A stretch of 64,000 bases of DNA from Neonectria sp. B-13. Lineage: Eukaryota > Ascomycota > Sordariomycetes > Hypocreales > Nectriaceae. Where the stretch lies: contig NOKP01000017.1 in NCBI GenBank assembly GCA_002682825.1, positions 868,001 to 932,000 on the forward strand. The letters run 5' to 3'. Below the pieces are notes generated by a model, which was given only the letters and a program-made list of their open reading frames with translations, was not told the DNA's origin and ran no database searches. The position numbers and the translations under genes were made by a program. Positions 22,738 through 33,096 of the stretch are shown one piece after another; positions within the stretch are counted from its first letter, which is position 1; each line of letters starts with the position of its first letter.

Positions 22738-24422
22738 ATTGTTTGGGGTATTCAGGATATCAAAGGCACGAAGGAGGAATAATGGATTCACAAGGTGAAA
22801 GAGAAAATTGACAGTTACTTGGCGGACGGAGATCGACGGAGGTCTGCGGCAACGCGCCGGCCGGGAACACGGACTTTGTACGACACCCAAGCCGATCCCT
22901 TCCCCGTCACCCCCATCTGCATCTCCATCCCCATTTTCCTTTCCCCACGTTCGGCTAAGCTTGCAGGTTTTAGTCTGGTCCTCTGGCGCCAGGCCCATGA
23001 CATTGTGCGGGGATTCGGTCCTCGATGGCGTCCAACCAGCACCGTCATTCTACGTACGAGTCGCCTCCAAGCCTATAGCGCCCTTGTCTCCTCCCCCGCG
23101 CTACCGGGCACAGCTGACCCCGGCAGCGACTGGACAGATTGACGGCACTTGGAGCTTCAAGTCGATGACAGGGGCGACAGAGATCGACCTCTCATTGTAG
23201 AGGGCCGACGGGTTCAGCATGGGGCTTGCTGGCTAGACAGGCTCCTGATGTGATGGCCGGGGCTTCGGGCTCCGTGTCAAATCGGCTCGTCTTGGTCCTG
23301 GTCTCCCTGCTCCTATCGCTCTGCCGAGGAGATCTATTCATCTCGACGGCCCTTGACCTGGTGTTGCGAGGTCTGCTACCCTGCGTCAAGCCAGGGGATT
23401 CGTTGGTCGCAGAGTAGAGTACGCCCATGCGTGAGGGACCCCTACAGACATTCCCTTTTGGTTAGTGTCCACGCGTCTCCTCCCCCTCGTGTCACTTGCC
23501 AGTTGCCCCTGTCTAGCGCACGCACTGTCCGTTCGCGATGTGGCAGATGCGGAGACGAGTTCGGGGAAATGGTATTCTGCAACAAGATGGGCCTTGGAAG
23601 ATTCTTTCAGACAACGGCAAACCCTGATTGTTCGGGAAGAAGCAACAAGAAGCGTTGCAAGATACGTCATCCTTCCCTCACTCCGCATCTGTTGTTGATT
23701 GAGAGGTCCAATGCCGAAACGCAACACTGTTGCAGCATGCCGAGAGCTCCAATGCTCCTGTGCCACTCGGTGCCACAACTGGGCGTCCTCCGGGATGTGG
23801 GGGTTGTTCCGGGACGCGGCTGACCAAAGACGTGAAGCTAACAGGAGCCATCACCCTTTTAGCTGCAAGCCTCTGGCTCGGCAACGAGCTGGGATTGGAT
23901 GCCGGGACAGTGGCCAAGGCGGAGGCAAAATCTAGCAGTGACCCAAGTGAACAGGGCAAGAAGCTGGCCAAGAAGACCGCAGCATCCGCTGAAGGCCCTA
24001 GTCCAGTGCAGCCTATTGCCTGCAACTTGCTTGCATCTACAGAGTAGGACTCTAGCGGGAATATGCCCTCATTTAGACGCGTTGTTTTACCACCGAGGTC
24101 GCAACATGGTCGTCCATGTCTCGGTCATATTACTATGTAGATGGGGGATGGAGCCGAGAGATAACGGTCGAGATATACTCCTTCTTGTTGTACATGATAT
24201 GATTATACCTAGATTATTACTAAACTTGCAACGTAAACATCGGGGTCCAGAGTACGAGTGATATTATGTGCCATCTGCCATATGGAGTTGACAGAATACG
24301 ACCTTGGTAGATGAACACTGTACAGGTGTTGCGCGCAACAGGGGTGACTCGAACACATGATCCGTAATTTAATCCTCTTCTACTCATAAAATGCTATCAT
24401 CAACATGGACTTATTGTGGCGC
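22738..24422. other. Intergenic, 1.7 kb
   Basis: Promoter region of the dual-finger regulator (GC- and pyrimidine-rich to about 23200) and the 3' flank of the FAD oxidase gene. Several short frames exist on both strands, but none has a domain, signal peptide or consistent splice signals. A tRNA T-arm-like stretch near 24330-24362 does not fold into a full tRNA. Confidence 0.55.
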
Positions 24423-26055
24423 TCAGATCTTTGTCTTCGCCTGCCACTCATTCTCGTTGCTCAGTCCCTCAACACCGCTCTTGTCTCCGTCGTCTAGGTA
24501 GCCCGCAACCACACCTGTGGGATCCCATTTCTTTCGAATATCCATGAGCTTCTTCCCCTGTTCGTCGGCCCAGAACTTGCACCCGCGGACTTGGAAGTCT
24601 GCGTCTCCTAAATAAGATCCTTCCAGATGCTCGTGGGCCTGTGCGAAGATGTTCTTGACCCAGCCCTGGCATCGCTTGTCGTCGTACTCGTTCTCCCAGA
24701 TCGAGTACGCGGCGAAGTAATGGTCCGTGTGCATCGACAGCGCCATATCCGGCATCGTCCCCTTGGCAGAGCTGCGGCGTGATCCTGGGCCCATGGCGTA
24801 CCACAAGGCAAACGTCTTCTCTGAAGGCAGGGTTGTAAAGGCCTTCTCCATGACCGAGATGACATCGGCGTCGTTCTTGATGTAGCCGTTGTCGACTGCG
24901 TACCTATGGCCGTTGGGGTTTGCAGCATGCTGGTCGTCGTACTCTTGCAGGAGCGAGGTCTGCTTGGCAAACCACGAGATGACGTGGCCTGGAGGTGCAG
25001 AGTCCTGGGCTGGCTGCAAGGCAGCTCGTGCGTCCTCTTCATTATTTTTCAGCGTCACAAACAGAATCGTGATGTGGCCGCCGGTTCGGCCAGGGATGTT
25101 GTTGCCGACAGCTACGATTTCAGTGCTCTCGTCGAATGTGGGAGTGATCTAGACAGAATACGATGGTTAGTAAGACTTCGGCAGTTGAAAAGGTGCAAAT
25201 GCATATGGATTCATGCTTACACGAAGGATCCATTCCATGGCCTTGCGATAGTCCTTTTTCTCATAGATGTAGGCGGACGATCGGACGTGGGTGAAGTTGG
25301 GGAGGGTCTGAACATAGAAGCGTGTTACAATAGCCGGGAATCCTGTTCTTGACGTCAGCAATTGGATTAATACTCAGACATGGCGAGTGCTTTTTCATAC
25401 CAGGTCCTGCACCACGGGCTGCCCAGAAAATATCACTGTTTTCCTTTTCATCGCAGTGCAACCGTTCTCCTTCGGCCGTAACCACATCAATGGCCAGCAC
25501 CTTTTCACAAGCAAACCCCCAGTTCTAGGCTAGTTAGTGGAAATTCCACGAGGTGGTTCAGAAATCTTTTCCGTAATTACTGACCTTGCAGTTCCATCCC
25601 ATACCACCCTGCAGAAGAAAGCCTCCCAGGGCAACATCTGGACAGTGTCCGCCGGGGAACATTCGGTCGTGTGGAGACAGCAGCTTGTTTACCATTCTCC
25701 CCGTCATGCTCGGTGACGCTTCCAAGACGCCCGTGTCCTTGTCCAGATGGAAGTGGAAGAACTTGCCCAGGTCAATCAGCACGGCGCCTTCTCGGACGCT
25801 CCAGGCAGCCCAGCTATGGCCGCCGGAACGCACTGAGACGCGGCACCCGATCCTGTTGGCGAGACGAACGGCATTGACAATGTGGTCCTCGCTGGTGGCC
25901 TCGATGACGGCGCGGGGATAGCGCGACGGTCTGCGGTAGTTGAAGACGCGGCCGACGCGGGCGCGTTCGTAGACGACGCTGTCTTGCCAGATGATGGGGA
26001 ACGAGGGCGGCAGGCCCAGGTCGGCGAAGGCGCGCTTGTCGCTTGTCGTGGTCAT
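24423..26055 (-). CDS. BBE-type FAD-linked oxidoreductase (PCMH domain)
   Basis: Four exons: 26055-25585, 25524-25401, 25342-25221, 25148-24423; 480 residues. It is a flavoprotein oxidase/dehydrogenase of the berberine-bridge/glucooligosaccharide oxidase family. The FAD-binding PCMH domain contains RSGGHSW, with H80 as the expected 8-alpha-histidyl flavin attachment, and GGHCPDV, with C138 as the expected 6-S-cysteinyl attachment; bicovalent flavin is therefore likely. The C-terminal BBE block is recognisable around RKKWDPTGVV. No signal peptide is present, unlike many fungal homologues, so an intracellular role is inferred. It is divergent from an MFS permease 832 bp away and next to an SDR and a HisD-family dehydrogenase, which suggests a shared oxidative pathway. 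The substrate is unknown. Confidence 0.92.
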
Positions 26056-26887
26056 GATGTGAGTGTTGATGTATGCGGAGAAGAAAACTAGCTTGGCTTC
26101 ACTTAGACTGCCAGAGACTTGGGAGATGATCCAGCGACGAATCAGACTGCTTGAGGGAACGAAGAGAGTGAGACACTTGGATTGACCGCCCGTCTCTTTA
26201 AGCAGCTTTGAGCAGTGGGTACAAGTCGTACAAGCGGGGGGGGAAAGCAGAGCCGGAGCACCGGAGAGAGAGAAGTGGGCAGATTGGACATGCAGATGGA
26301 GAAGAGTCCGAGATGTATCCGTCGTGAGTCAAGACACGAACAAATAAAGACGCAGGCAGTGCAGACTCAGATGGAGACTCAGATGGAATCTGGGGTGGCC
26401 GCTCCCGAGCGCCTTCAAACCCCGTGGGGAAAATGGGGAAAACGGGCCCCCCTCCTCCACTTGCCCGCCAGCATAAGTGCGATTCCAAGCTAGTTCCCTC
26501 CATATTCCGCTCTAAAACCAGCCATGTTTCTCCCCTCGGATGCGTCGGGCGGCCACATCGCGTCCAATATCCGGCTCGCGGTTGTCACGCTGGCGGAGTT
26601 GCAGCCTCAACCCCCTGTCGCCTCCGCCTGCAAGCCAAGACGAAACGAGGTGGCCGGCCGGGGAGAGAGAGCGCCTCCCAAGCCATCTGGCTTTCTCCAG
26701 CATTACAAGACTCCATCGTTTTTGTCTCTCTGGCCGTCTACATAATCCTCACCGAATCTCCTTTCCGTTCCCTCATCCTGATCTTGATCTCGATCTTATC
26801 TTCCTAGCCTGATCGCCTCAATTCAGGAAAAAACACATCCCATCCCCCCCTTGATCGCTGGCAAACAGCACCTCACTCGAGTCGACA
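26056..26887. promoter_or_regulatory. Divergent promoter region (FAD oxidase / MFS permease)
   Basis: 832 bp between two start codons facing away from each other. It holds a 12-bp direct tandem repeat, GACTCAGATGGA, at 26364-26375 and 26376-26387, and a C/T-rich stretch just before the MFS start. A shared regulator is plausible but unproven. Confidence 0.5.
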
Positions 26888-28765
26888 ATGTCCGCCACCG
26901 ACTTCGACGCGGAAAAGATCCCCAAGAGGGAGACTCTGGGCAACGTCCAGCTCCGCCACCATGAGACCAATGAAATCATCCTCATCCCGACACCTACAAA
27001 CGACCCCAATGACCCTCTCAATTGGTATGATTCTCTCCTCCTAACCAAACAGTCCTCCAATTCATCTAACCCGATGCCGTGTTCAGGTCCAAGGCCTATC
27101 GCCTGTACATCGCCGCCCTGGTCTCCGTCACCATCTTCCTCAGCAACTTCCTAGCCGCAGGACCTTCCGTCGCAATCGTCGAAATCGCCATGGACTTCTT
27201 CGGCGACTCAGATCTAGGACTCAGTGGAAGCATCGCCAAGGTGGCGTACTTCTTCACCACCACTGCCCTCCTCCAGGGAATGGGGAATTTGATATGGATG
27301 CCCATCATGATCAAGTTCGGTCGACGCCCGCTATACATCTTCACCTTTGCCCTGTATACTGCCACTGCCGGATGGGCCGGTGCACCAACATCATATGGAA
27401 GCGTTCTGGCTGCTCGCATTCTTATGGGTTTTGCGAATGGTGCAGCCGAATGCCTGGCTCCGTTGACTATCTCCGACATCTTCTTCCTACACGAGAGAGG
27501 CACCATCATGGCGTAAGTTTCTTTTACCCTTCCAACCTGATTGGCTATGACTAACCATCTTTCCTTACAGTCTCTACACTGCTTCGCTCTCAGCAGGTGT
27601 TGGCGGTGGCATCATCATCGCCGGCCTCATCACCATCCACCTGCACTGGCGCTACATCTACTACATCTCGACGGCGTTGATCGGAGCTTGCACCATCCTG
27701 ATCTTCTTCACTCTTCCTGAGACCCAGTATCGACGTGCAGCTTCCATGGCTAGAGAGGAGCAGGACTGTTCTGAGGATCGCTCCACAGCTGCTGTCAAGG
27801 ATAGCGAGGATGCAGAGGTTGCCTACTCGGAAGTGGCTCCCTCGACACCCAATGTCCTACCCAAGAAGCACACGTTCGTCCAGCAGCTGCGCATCTTCTC
27901 TGGTTCGTACACAAATGAGAGCCTCCTGAAGCTCCTCATCCGGCCGGTCATTCTTCTGGCTCTTCCCCCCGTGCTCTGGGCAACTCTGGTCATGTCCGTC
28001 ACCATTGGCTTCCTCGTGGCCATCACCTCCAACTTCTCCAGTGCTTTCCAGACAATCTATGGCTTTCAACCGTATCAGGCTGGACTTTGCTTCACCGCCT
28101 CACTCATCAGCTCGTTGATCGGCGTCTTCTTTGGCGGCCACCTGGGCGACATGGTTGCCGATTACTTTACCAAGAGGAACGGGGGCATCAGAGAGCCCGA
28201 GATGCGTCTTCCTGCCATGATTATATCTATGGTTACGGGTCCGCTAGCTCTTGTGCTTTATGGGGTGGGTATTGGAAAGGAGTTGCACTGGATGGTCCCG
28301 ACCATTGGACTGGGTCTTCGTGAGTATCCTTATCTCCGCGGGCGTAATTCGTGACACGGCTAACTCTGTGCGCTATAGTCAACTTTTCCATCGTCCAGGC
28401 TACCAACATCAGCCTTGTCTATACCATCGACGCCTATCGCCCGGTAGCTGGTGAAGTCACGGTTTCGCAGTTTGCCTTCAAGTGTAAGTTCCGCTCACGG
28501 GATAAATCTAGTAGCATTTTGCTGACCACGTGTTTCTCTACCAACAGCTGCATTCGGCTTTCTTCTGTCGTTTTATACCAACCCGTGGATCGCCAAGAGT
28601 GGTTACGAAGCTGCGTTTGGCACCATGGCCGCTATCTCGGGGGCAGTGATTTCGTTCTGGATCGTCTTCTACTTCTTTGGCAAGCGTATCAGGCACGCTA
28701 CTTGGAAATGGGGCTTTATTGAGAGGCTGGTGCACTGGAACGTCGACCGCGAGGTTGGCGAATGA
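26888..28765 (+). CDS. MFS permease (DHA1-like drug/metabolite transporter)
   Basis: Five exons: 26888-27024, 27087-27512, 27571-28319, 28379-28483, 28548-28765; 544 residues. It is a twelve-helix plasma-membrane transporter of the major facilitator superfamily. Landmarks: a cytosolic N-terminus ending in DPNDPLNW, which is typical of fungal DHA1 proteins; KFGRRPLYI between helices 2 and 3; PETQYRR at the start of the acidic central loop (about 50 residues); NGGIREPEMRLP after helix 8; and NISLVYTIDAYRPVAGE near helix 10. It resembles the other permease at 38077-40009 in these blocks. Neighbouring redox enzymes suggest that it imports a substrate or exports a product of their pathway. The substrate is not predictable. 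Confidence 0.92.
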
Positions 28766-29571
28766 GGCGTGGTGTTGGATTCGGGAGATGGTTTTGTACG
28801 CTGCTAGTTCCAGCCATACTGTCGCATGTCATTCATCTCTGTGGAGATTTAGTTTCAGTATAACAGAGGTAGACAAGCATTGACTTGTTTTATCCAAATT
28901 CAGCCAATGGCTCTTTAATGATCTTGACCAAATGCGAAAACACGATGGGTTGAGATATTTGATGCATGCATGACTAGAGAGATATGAGTTATTCCGTTTG
29001 GGGAGTGACATGCGTTGCATCGCCCAGTCCTAGCCTTGAGGGGCTTCTATGGGTTTACGGTTTGTTCAGGTCAAAAACGAGCTGAACACGACTAGACCAC
29101 GACTGGCAGTCATAATTGATGGAAGGCGAATATCAAGACAGGACGGTCCACAACATCAATTTGATCACATGGTGCACTGCACCTCACAAGCTGCTTGCTT
29201 GAAAGGCTCACATGGCTCAACCATCCTCTCCACCCGGAATCCACAGGTTGGATTGGTCCACGGGATGTGGCCCACGATCCGAGATGCGGGGGAAGCCAGG
29301 AGATGCTTCATCCCCCGCAATCCCGGCCCCAGAATTACACCAAGCTTGGCGGGCCGAGAACATGGACCGTCCACTCTCTACAGGGCCACCAAGTGCCGCG
29401 TCAACACCATACAGCAGGTACACGCTCGCTGTAAGGTGATTTCTACTAGACTTCAAGCGTAATATAAAGAGCCATCTAATTTGCACCATCTACGATTAGA
29501 CAACTACTCAAGTCGGCACCCCACATCCCATCAACACCAACAACAAACATCCACCGGATCAAGTCAACTCA
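28766..29571. other. Intergenic upstream of the SDR gene
   Basis: About 0.8 kb. The last 110 bp holds a TATA box and a CAA-rich leader typical of a strongly expressed fungal gene. No gene seen. Confidence 0.6.
29463..29468 (+). promoter_or_regulatory. TATA box of the SDR gene
   Basis: TATAAA about 105 bp before the start codon at 29572, followed by a C/A-rich leader (ACCAACAACAAACATCCACC). Good position and match. Confidence 0.5.
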
Positions 29572-30372
29572 ATGGCCACCGTCATGGACCCTGCCGTCCT
29601 GTCACCCGCAGTGTCCCAGACGCTGACCGGCAAGGTAGCCATCGTGTCCGGGAGCAACAGCGGCATCGGCCTCGCCATTGCAAAGGAGTTGGCCTCACGC
29701 GGCGCCGTCACTGTCATCAACTATCCCTTTGCTTCGCTGTCTGCCGAGGCTGAGCTGGCAGCATCTAAGATGCCGACCAAGTGTATCGCAGTCTGTGCGG
29801 ACATGGGCACGGTGGAAGGCCCAAAGACGCTGGTCGACGCCGCGGTCCGGGGTTTCGGCCATGTAGACATCCTTGTCAACAGCGCCGCTCTCGCAGTCAA
29901 CCTGCCGTTTGAAGAACAGACCCTGGAGCACTGGGATTCGCTGGTAAACCTCAATGGCCGCGGGCCCTTTCTCCTGACGCAAAGCGTCCTCCCGCACCTC
30001 ACGCGCGGCAGCGGACGCATTGTCAACATCTGCTCCGTGAGTGCCCGCGGCCCGCCTCCGTTGCAGACCATCTACGCCGGGACCAAGGGCATGATCGACT
30101 CGTTCACGCGCGTGTGGGCCAAGGAGCTCCCGCCCAAGTACGGATGCACGGTCAACGCCGTGTCGCCCGGGCCAACCATGACGGAAGGATTCCTGGCCGC
30201 CGGCGAGGAGGCCATGAAGATGCTGCAGCCGACCATCGATGCGACGCCAGCCGGCAAGCGGATGGGCAAGCCGGACGAGGTGGCATATGCCGTGGCATTC
30301 CTCTGCGAGGAGCGGGCCGGGTGGGTGAACGGGACACACCTTTTTGTTAACGGCGGCTTGTACGTCGACTAG
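29572..30372 (+). CDS. Short-chain dehydrogenase/reductase (SDR)
   Basis: Intronless, 266 residues, classical SDR of the FabG-like type. The cofactor motif is SGSNSGIG (residues 26-33), the structural motif NSAA (103-106), and the active site has S155 or S157, Y168 and K172 (YAGTK). It reduces or oxidises a carbonyl/alcohol with NAD(P)(H). Cofactor preference is unclear: there is no obvious basic residue right after the Gly motif. It contains GTHLFVNGG at the C-terminus, as in many tetrameric SDRs. It lies between an MFS permease and a HisD-family dehydrogenase on the same strand, 397 bp from the latter. The lack of introns and high GC content, unlike the surrounding genes, would fit relatively recent acquisition, but this is weak evidence. 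A second ATG at 29584 is possible. Confidence 0.93.
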   Translation: MATVMDPAVLSPAVSQTLTGKVAIVSGSNSGIGLAIAKELASRGAVTVINYPFASLSAEAELAASKMPTKCIAVCADMGTVEGPKTLVDAAVRGFGHVDILVNSAALAVNLPFEEQTLEHWDSLVNLNGRGPFLLTQSVLPHLTRGSGRIVNICSVSARGPPPLQTIYAGTKGMIDSFTRVWAKELPPKYGCTVNAVSPGPTMTEGFLAAGEEAMKMLQPTIDATPAGKRMGKPDEVAYAVAFLCEERAGWVNGTHLFVNGGLYVD

Positions 30373-30768
30373 AGAGTTAGATGGATTGGTTATGCCGGGT
30401 TTACGGGCTGCATTATTGCAAGTAGTATCCGTAACATGAACAAAATAATTAGTACAATTACATCCGTCTTGTTTTGGCCCTCCACTCTCCGGCCTCTCTG
30501 TTGTAACTCCAGACTCCTCCCCCACTTGGCCCGGGACCATCTCCAGACCCGACCGGGTAGTCTTCCGGCATTCGTCAGTGTGAGCGTGTGGCCACTGACA
30601 GGTGGTCTTGGTAATCCTCTAGCAGTCAGCTGTCCGATGCACGCGAGTCGATCAAGACGCAGTATCTTATATAGACTGATCTATACGGCAATAGAACAAC
30701 ACCGACAACCACTCTCCACTTATTCACCAAGCCTCTCATCGACTCCTTCACTCACACACACATTGACA
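30373..30768. other. Short intergenic, promoter of the HisD-family gene
   Basis: 396 bp. It contains a TATA-like box TTATATAG at 30667-30674, about 100 bp before the start codon, and a CA-rich leader (ACTCACACACACATTGAC). No gene seen. Confidence 0.6.
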
Positions 30769-32211
30769 ATGCCTCGCACTTATCTGAAAAAGGCCACCCC
30801 CCCTGTCAAGCCCGCCAGCGGCTCGTCAGCTGATGTGCCCACCATCGTCAAGGGTGTCATTGACACAATCCGCAGCGAGGGAGATGCTGCAGTTCGTCAA
30901 TACAGCGAGAAGTTTGACAAGTGGTCGCCTCAGTCGTTCAAGTTGTCCGAGTCAGAAATCCAACATGCAATCTCTCAAGTCTCCGCCCAGGTCATCGACG
31001 ACATCAAGACTGTTCAAGCCAATGTCAGGAAGTTTGCTGTGGCGCAAAAGGAGTCCCTCAAGGATTTCGAGCTTGAAATGGCACCAGGCGTCATCTTGGG
31101 ACAGAGAAACAACCCCATTGAGTCTGTTGGCGCGTAAGAACGATCTGCTTCTTCACTTCTCGACCATGATGCTTATTATTGACGACAGGTACATTCCCGG
31201 AGGACGTTACGCTCTGCTTGCCTCGGCGCACATGACCATTCTCACGGCCAAGGTCGCCGGAGTCAAGAATGTCATCGGCTGCACTCCTCCGGCAGCGGGC
31301 AAGATCCCCAACGCGACCGTAGCTGCGATGCATCTCGCAGGTGCTGACGAGATCTTCATCCTCGGCGGTATCCAAGCCGTCGCAGCCATGGCCGTTGGCA
31401 CTGAGACAATCCGCAAGGTGGACTTCATCGCCGGTCCCGGAAACGCCTTTGTGGCCGAGGCAAAGCGACAGCTGTACGGCGAGATTGGCATTGATCTCTT
31501 TGCCGGGCCAACAGAGGTTCTTGTCGTCGCTGACGAGACGGCGGATCCGTTCATGGTCGCCACTGATCTGCTATCTCAGGCCGAACACGGACCTGACAGT
31601 CCTGCCATCCTCATTACCACGTCTACCGAGGTCGGGAAGAGGACAATCGAGCTTTGCGGGGAGCTTCTCAAGACCCTAGTAACTGCCCCAATTGCTAGTG
31701 CGTCTTGGGGAGACCTCGGAGAAGTGATCGTAGCAGATTCCTTAGATGAAGCGTATCAAATCGCCGACGAGTTCGCCTCTGAACATGTTCAGATTCTCAC
31801 CAAAGAGCCAAGGGAAGCACTGAAGAAGATGCAACACTATGGCGCCTTGTTCTTGGGTCCTATGACTTGTGTTTCTTATGGCGACAAGGTAAGTCTGTCC
31901 AACGCTTGGATAATCACCAGCAACTAACCTTAACACAGTGCATCGGAACTAACCATGTCCTTCCTACTCGAGGCGCTTCAAGATACACCGGCGGTCTTTG
32001 GGTCGGAAAATTCCTTAGGACGGTAACATACCAAGAAGTCCGCTCTGCCGAAGAGACCGGCAAGCTGGGTCGGCTTTGTGGCCGCGCGGCTAGGGTTGAG
32101 CAATTCGAAGGCCATGCGAGGTCTGGAGATCTACGGGCGAGCTTGTACTTGAAGGATGAGTTTGACTGGATAACTAAGGGAAGAGAGAGCGTGGCATCTT
32201 CCAAAATTTGA
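30769..32211 (+). CDS. Histidinol dehydrogenase-family enzyme (stand-alone HisD-like)
   Basis: Three exons: 30769-31133, 31189-31888, 31939-32211; 445 residues, close to bacterial HisD (about 430). Zinc ligands known from the family are all present: Q252 and H255 (SQAEHGPDS), D354 (YGDK) and H414 (FEGHAR). The catalytic pair E320-H321 (FASEHVQI) is also there. NAD-binding landmarks include YIPGGRYAL (123-131) and GPGNAFV. Fungi make histidine with a trifunctional HIS4 protein, so a single-domain HisD homologue is probably catabolic. HisD-family enzymes include HpsN, which oxidises the sulfonate dihydroxypropanesulfonate to its acid. Here it neighbours an SDR, an MFS permease and an FAD oxidase. 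It probably carries out a four-electron alcohol-to-acid oxidation of an unknown substrate. Bacterial origin is plausible, but it now carries normal fungal introns. Confidence 0.92.
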
Positions 32212-32646
32212 GCGCTTGCCTATTATACATTTCCACAGATAGAACATCAGTGTGGAATAATTAGAGAATTATGTTGCCTTTCAACGATTTCGGCAAGCTC
32301 CAAAAGATGGAATATCTGACTGGAGCTTTGATAATTTGCAGATCAATTGCAATGTCTTCTAGAACCTCTGAACAAATCCTAGAAGTGTTAGTTGCCTACT
32401 GGCATTCCTAGAGAGTGAGATAGGTGGGAAATATGGACAACTTCCTTTCAATGAGCAGACAAGTCAAGATGAAAGGGAAACCCCGTAGGGGGAAATGTAT
32501 TAACAAGATCTAATTTACGCCTTGGTTGTGTTCAAATTCTGTAATCATCCAGGTGCAGATCTATTGCGGTGCCTGCACGTTATCCAATAGCACCTGATCG
32601 ACCGAATTTCTTTGAGAACCAAACTTCTGTTCCATGATTGATATCA
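32212..32646. other. Intergenic between convergent genes
   Basis: 435 bp between the HisD-family gene and the small secreted protein gene, converging 3' ends. AT-rich, no gene seen. Confidence 0.6.
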
Positions 32647-33096
32647 TCACTGTGCCGCCTTGTAGACGTAGTCAACGATAGTGACAACGGGGGCGTCGAC
32701 GTAGACGACGCTGGCGGTGGCGCCAACGCAGGCACATGCGTCGACGTACTCAGCAATGTTGGTGCAAGTGGGAACGGCGTAGGTAGGGAGAATGTGTGTC
32801 TCATGGATAGTCCTGTGGAGGTTAGTGAATGCCCGAAGCAAGGTAGGTGAAGGCGGAGCAGCTTACACAGCACTGCGAGTCGAGGTGACAGCCAAGAACG
32901 AGTTGCAGTCAGCGGAGCGCTGAGCAGCGACCGCGGGGCCCCTGAAGCCAGAGTTGATGGATCGACCGCAGTTGTTTTGACAGACTCTGTTAGGCCCGTC
33001 GGTGCGCTCGAAGATCACGTTGGGGTCGCTGGGGTTGCCGGTGGGAGAGGCGACGGCAACGGCCGCGAAGACAGAGAGGGCAATGGTGAACTTCAT
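32647..33096 (-). CDS. Small secreted protein, cysteine-containing
   Basis: Two exons: 33096-32867 and 32812-32647 (54-bp intron, phase 2); 131 residues. The signal peptide is MKFTIALSVFAAVAVASP, cleaved near residue 17. The mature part has VCQNNCGRS, an ADCNSF block and a later TCTN...ACAC pair: six Cys in all, consistent with disulfides. The C-terminal half is rich in Val, Tyr and Thr. The pattern CxxxCGR...DCxSF is shared by a group of small fungal secreted proteins without known function. An effector or wall role is possible; nothing in the sequence decides it. The start has MKF typical of fungal secreted proteins. Confidence 0.75.

Noticed and set aside
22795..24047. Overlapping frames of 105-156 codons on both strands upstream of the dual-finger regulator
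   Set aside because: No domain, signal peptide or splice pattern; GC-rich DNA yields long random frames.
24328..24362. Sequence resembling the T-arm and 3' end of a tRNA on the minus strand
   Set aside because: The stretch has a TTCGA loop, but there is no matching acceptor 5' half, anticodon arm or D-arm within range, so at best it is a tRNA-derived scrap.
29695..30540. A 281-codon minus-strand frame opposite the SDR
   Set aside because: The plus strand has the full SDR motif set; the antisense frame has no domain and results from high GC content.
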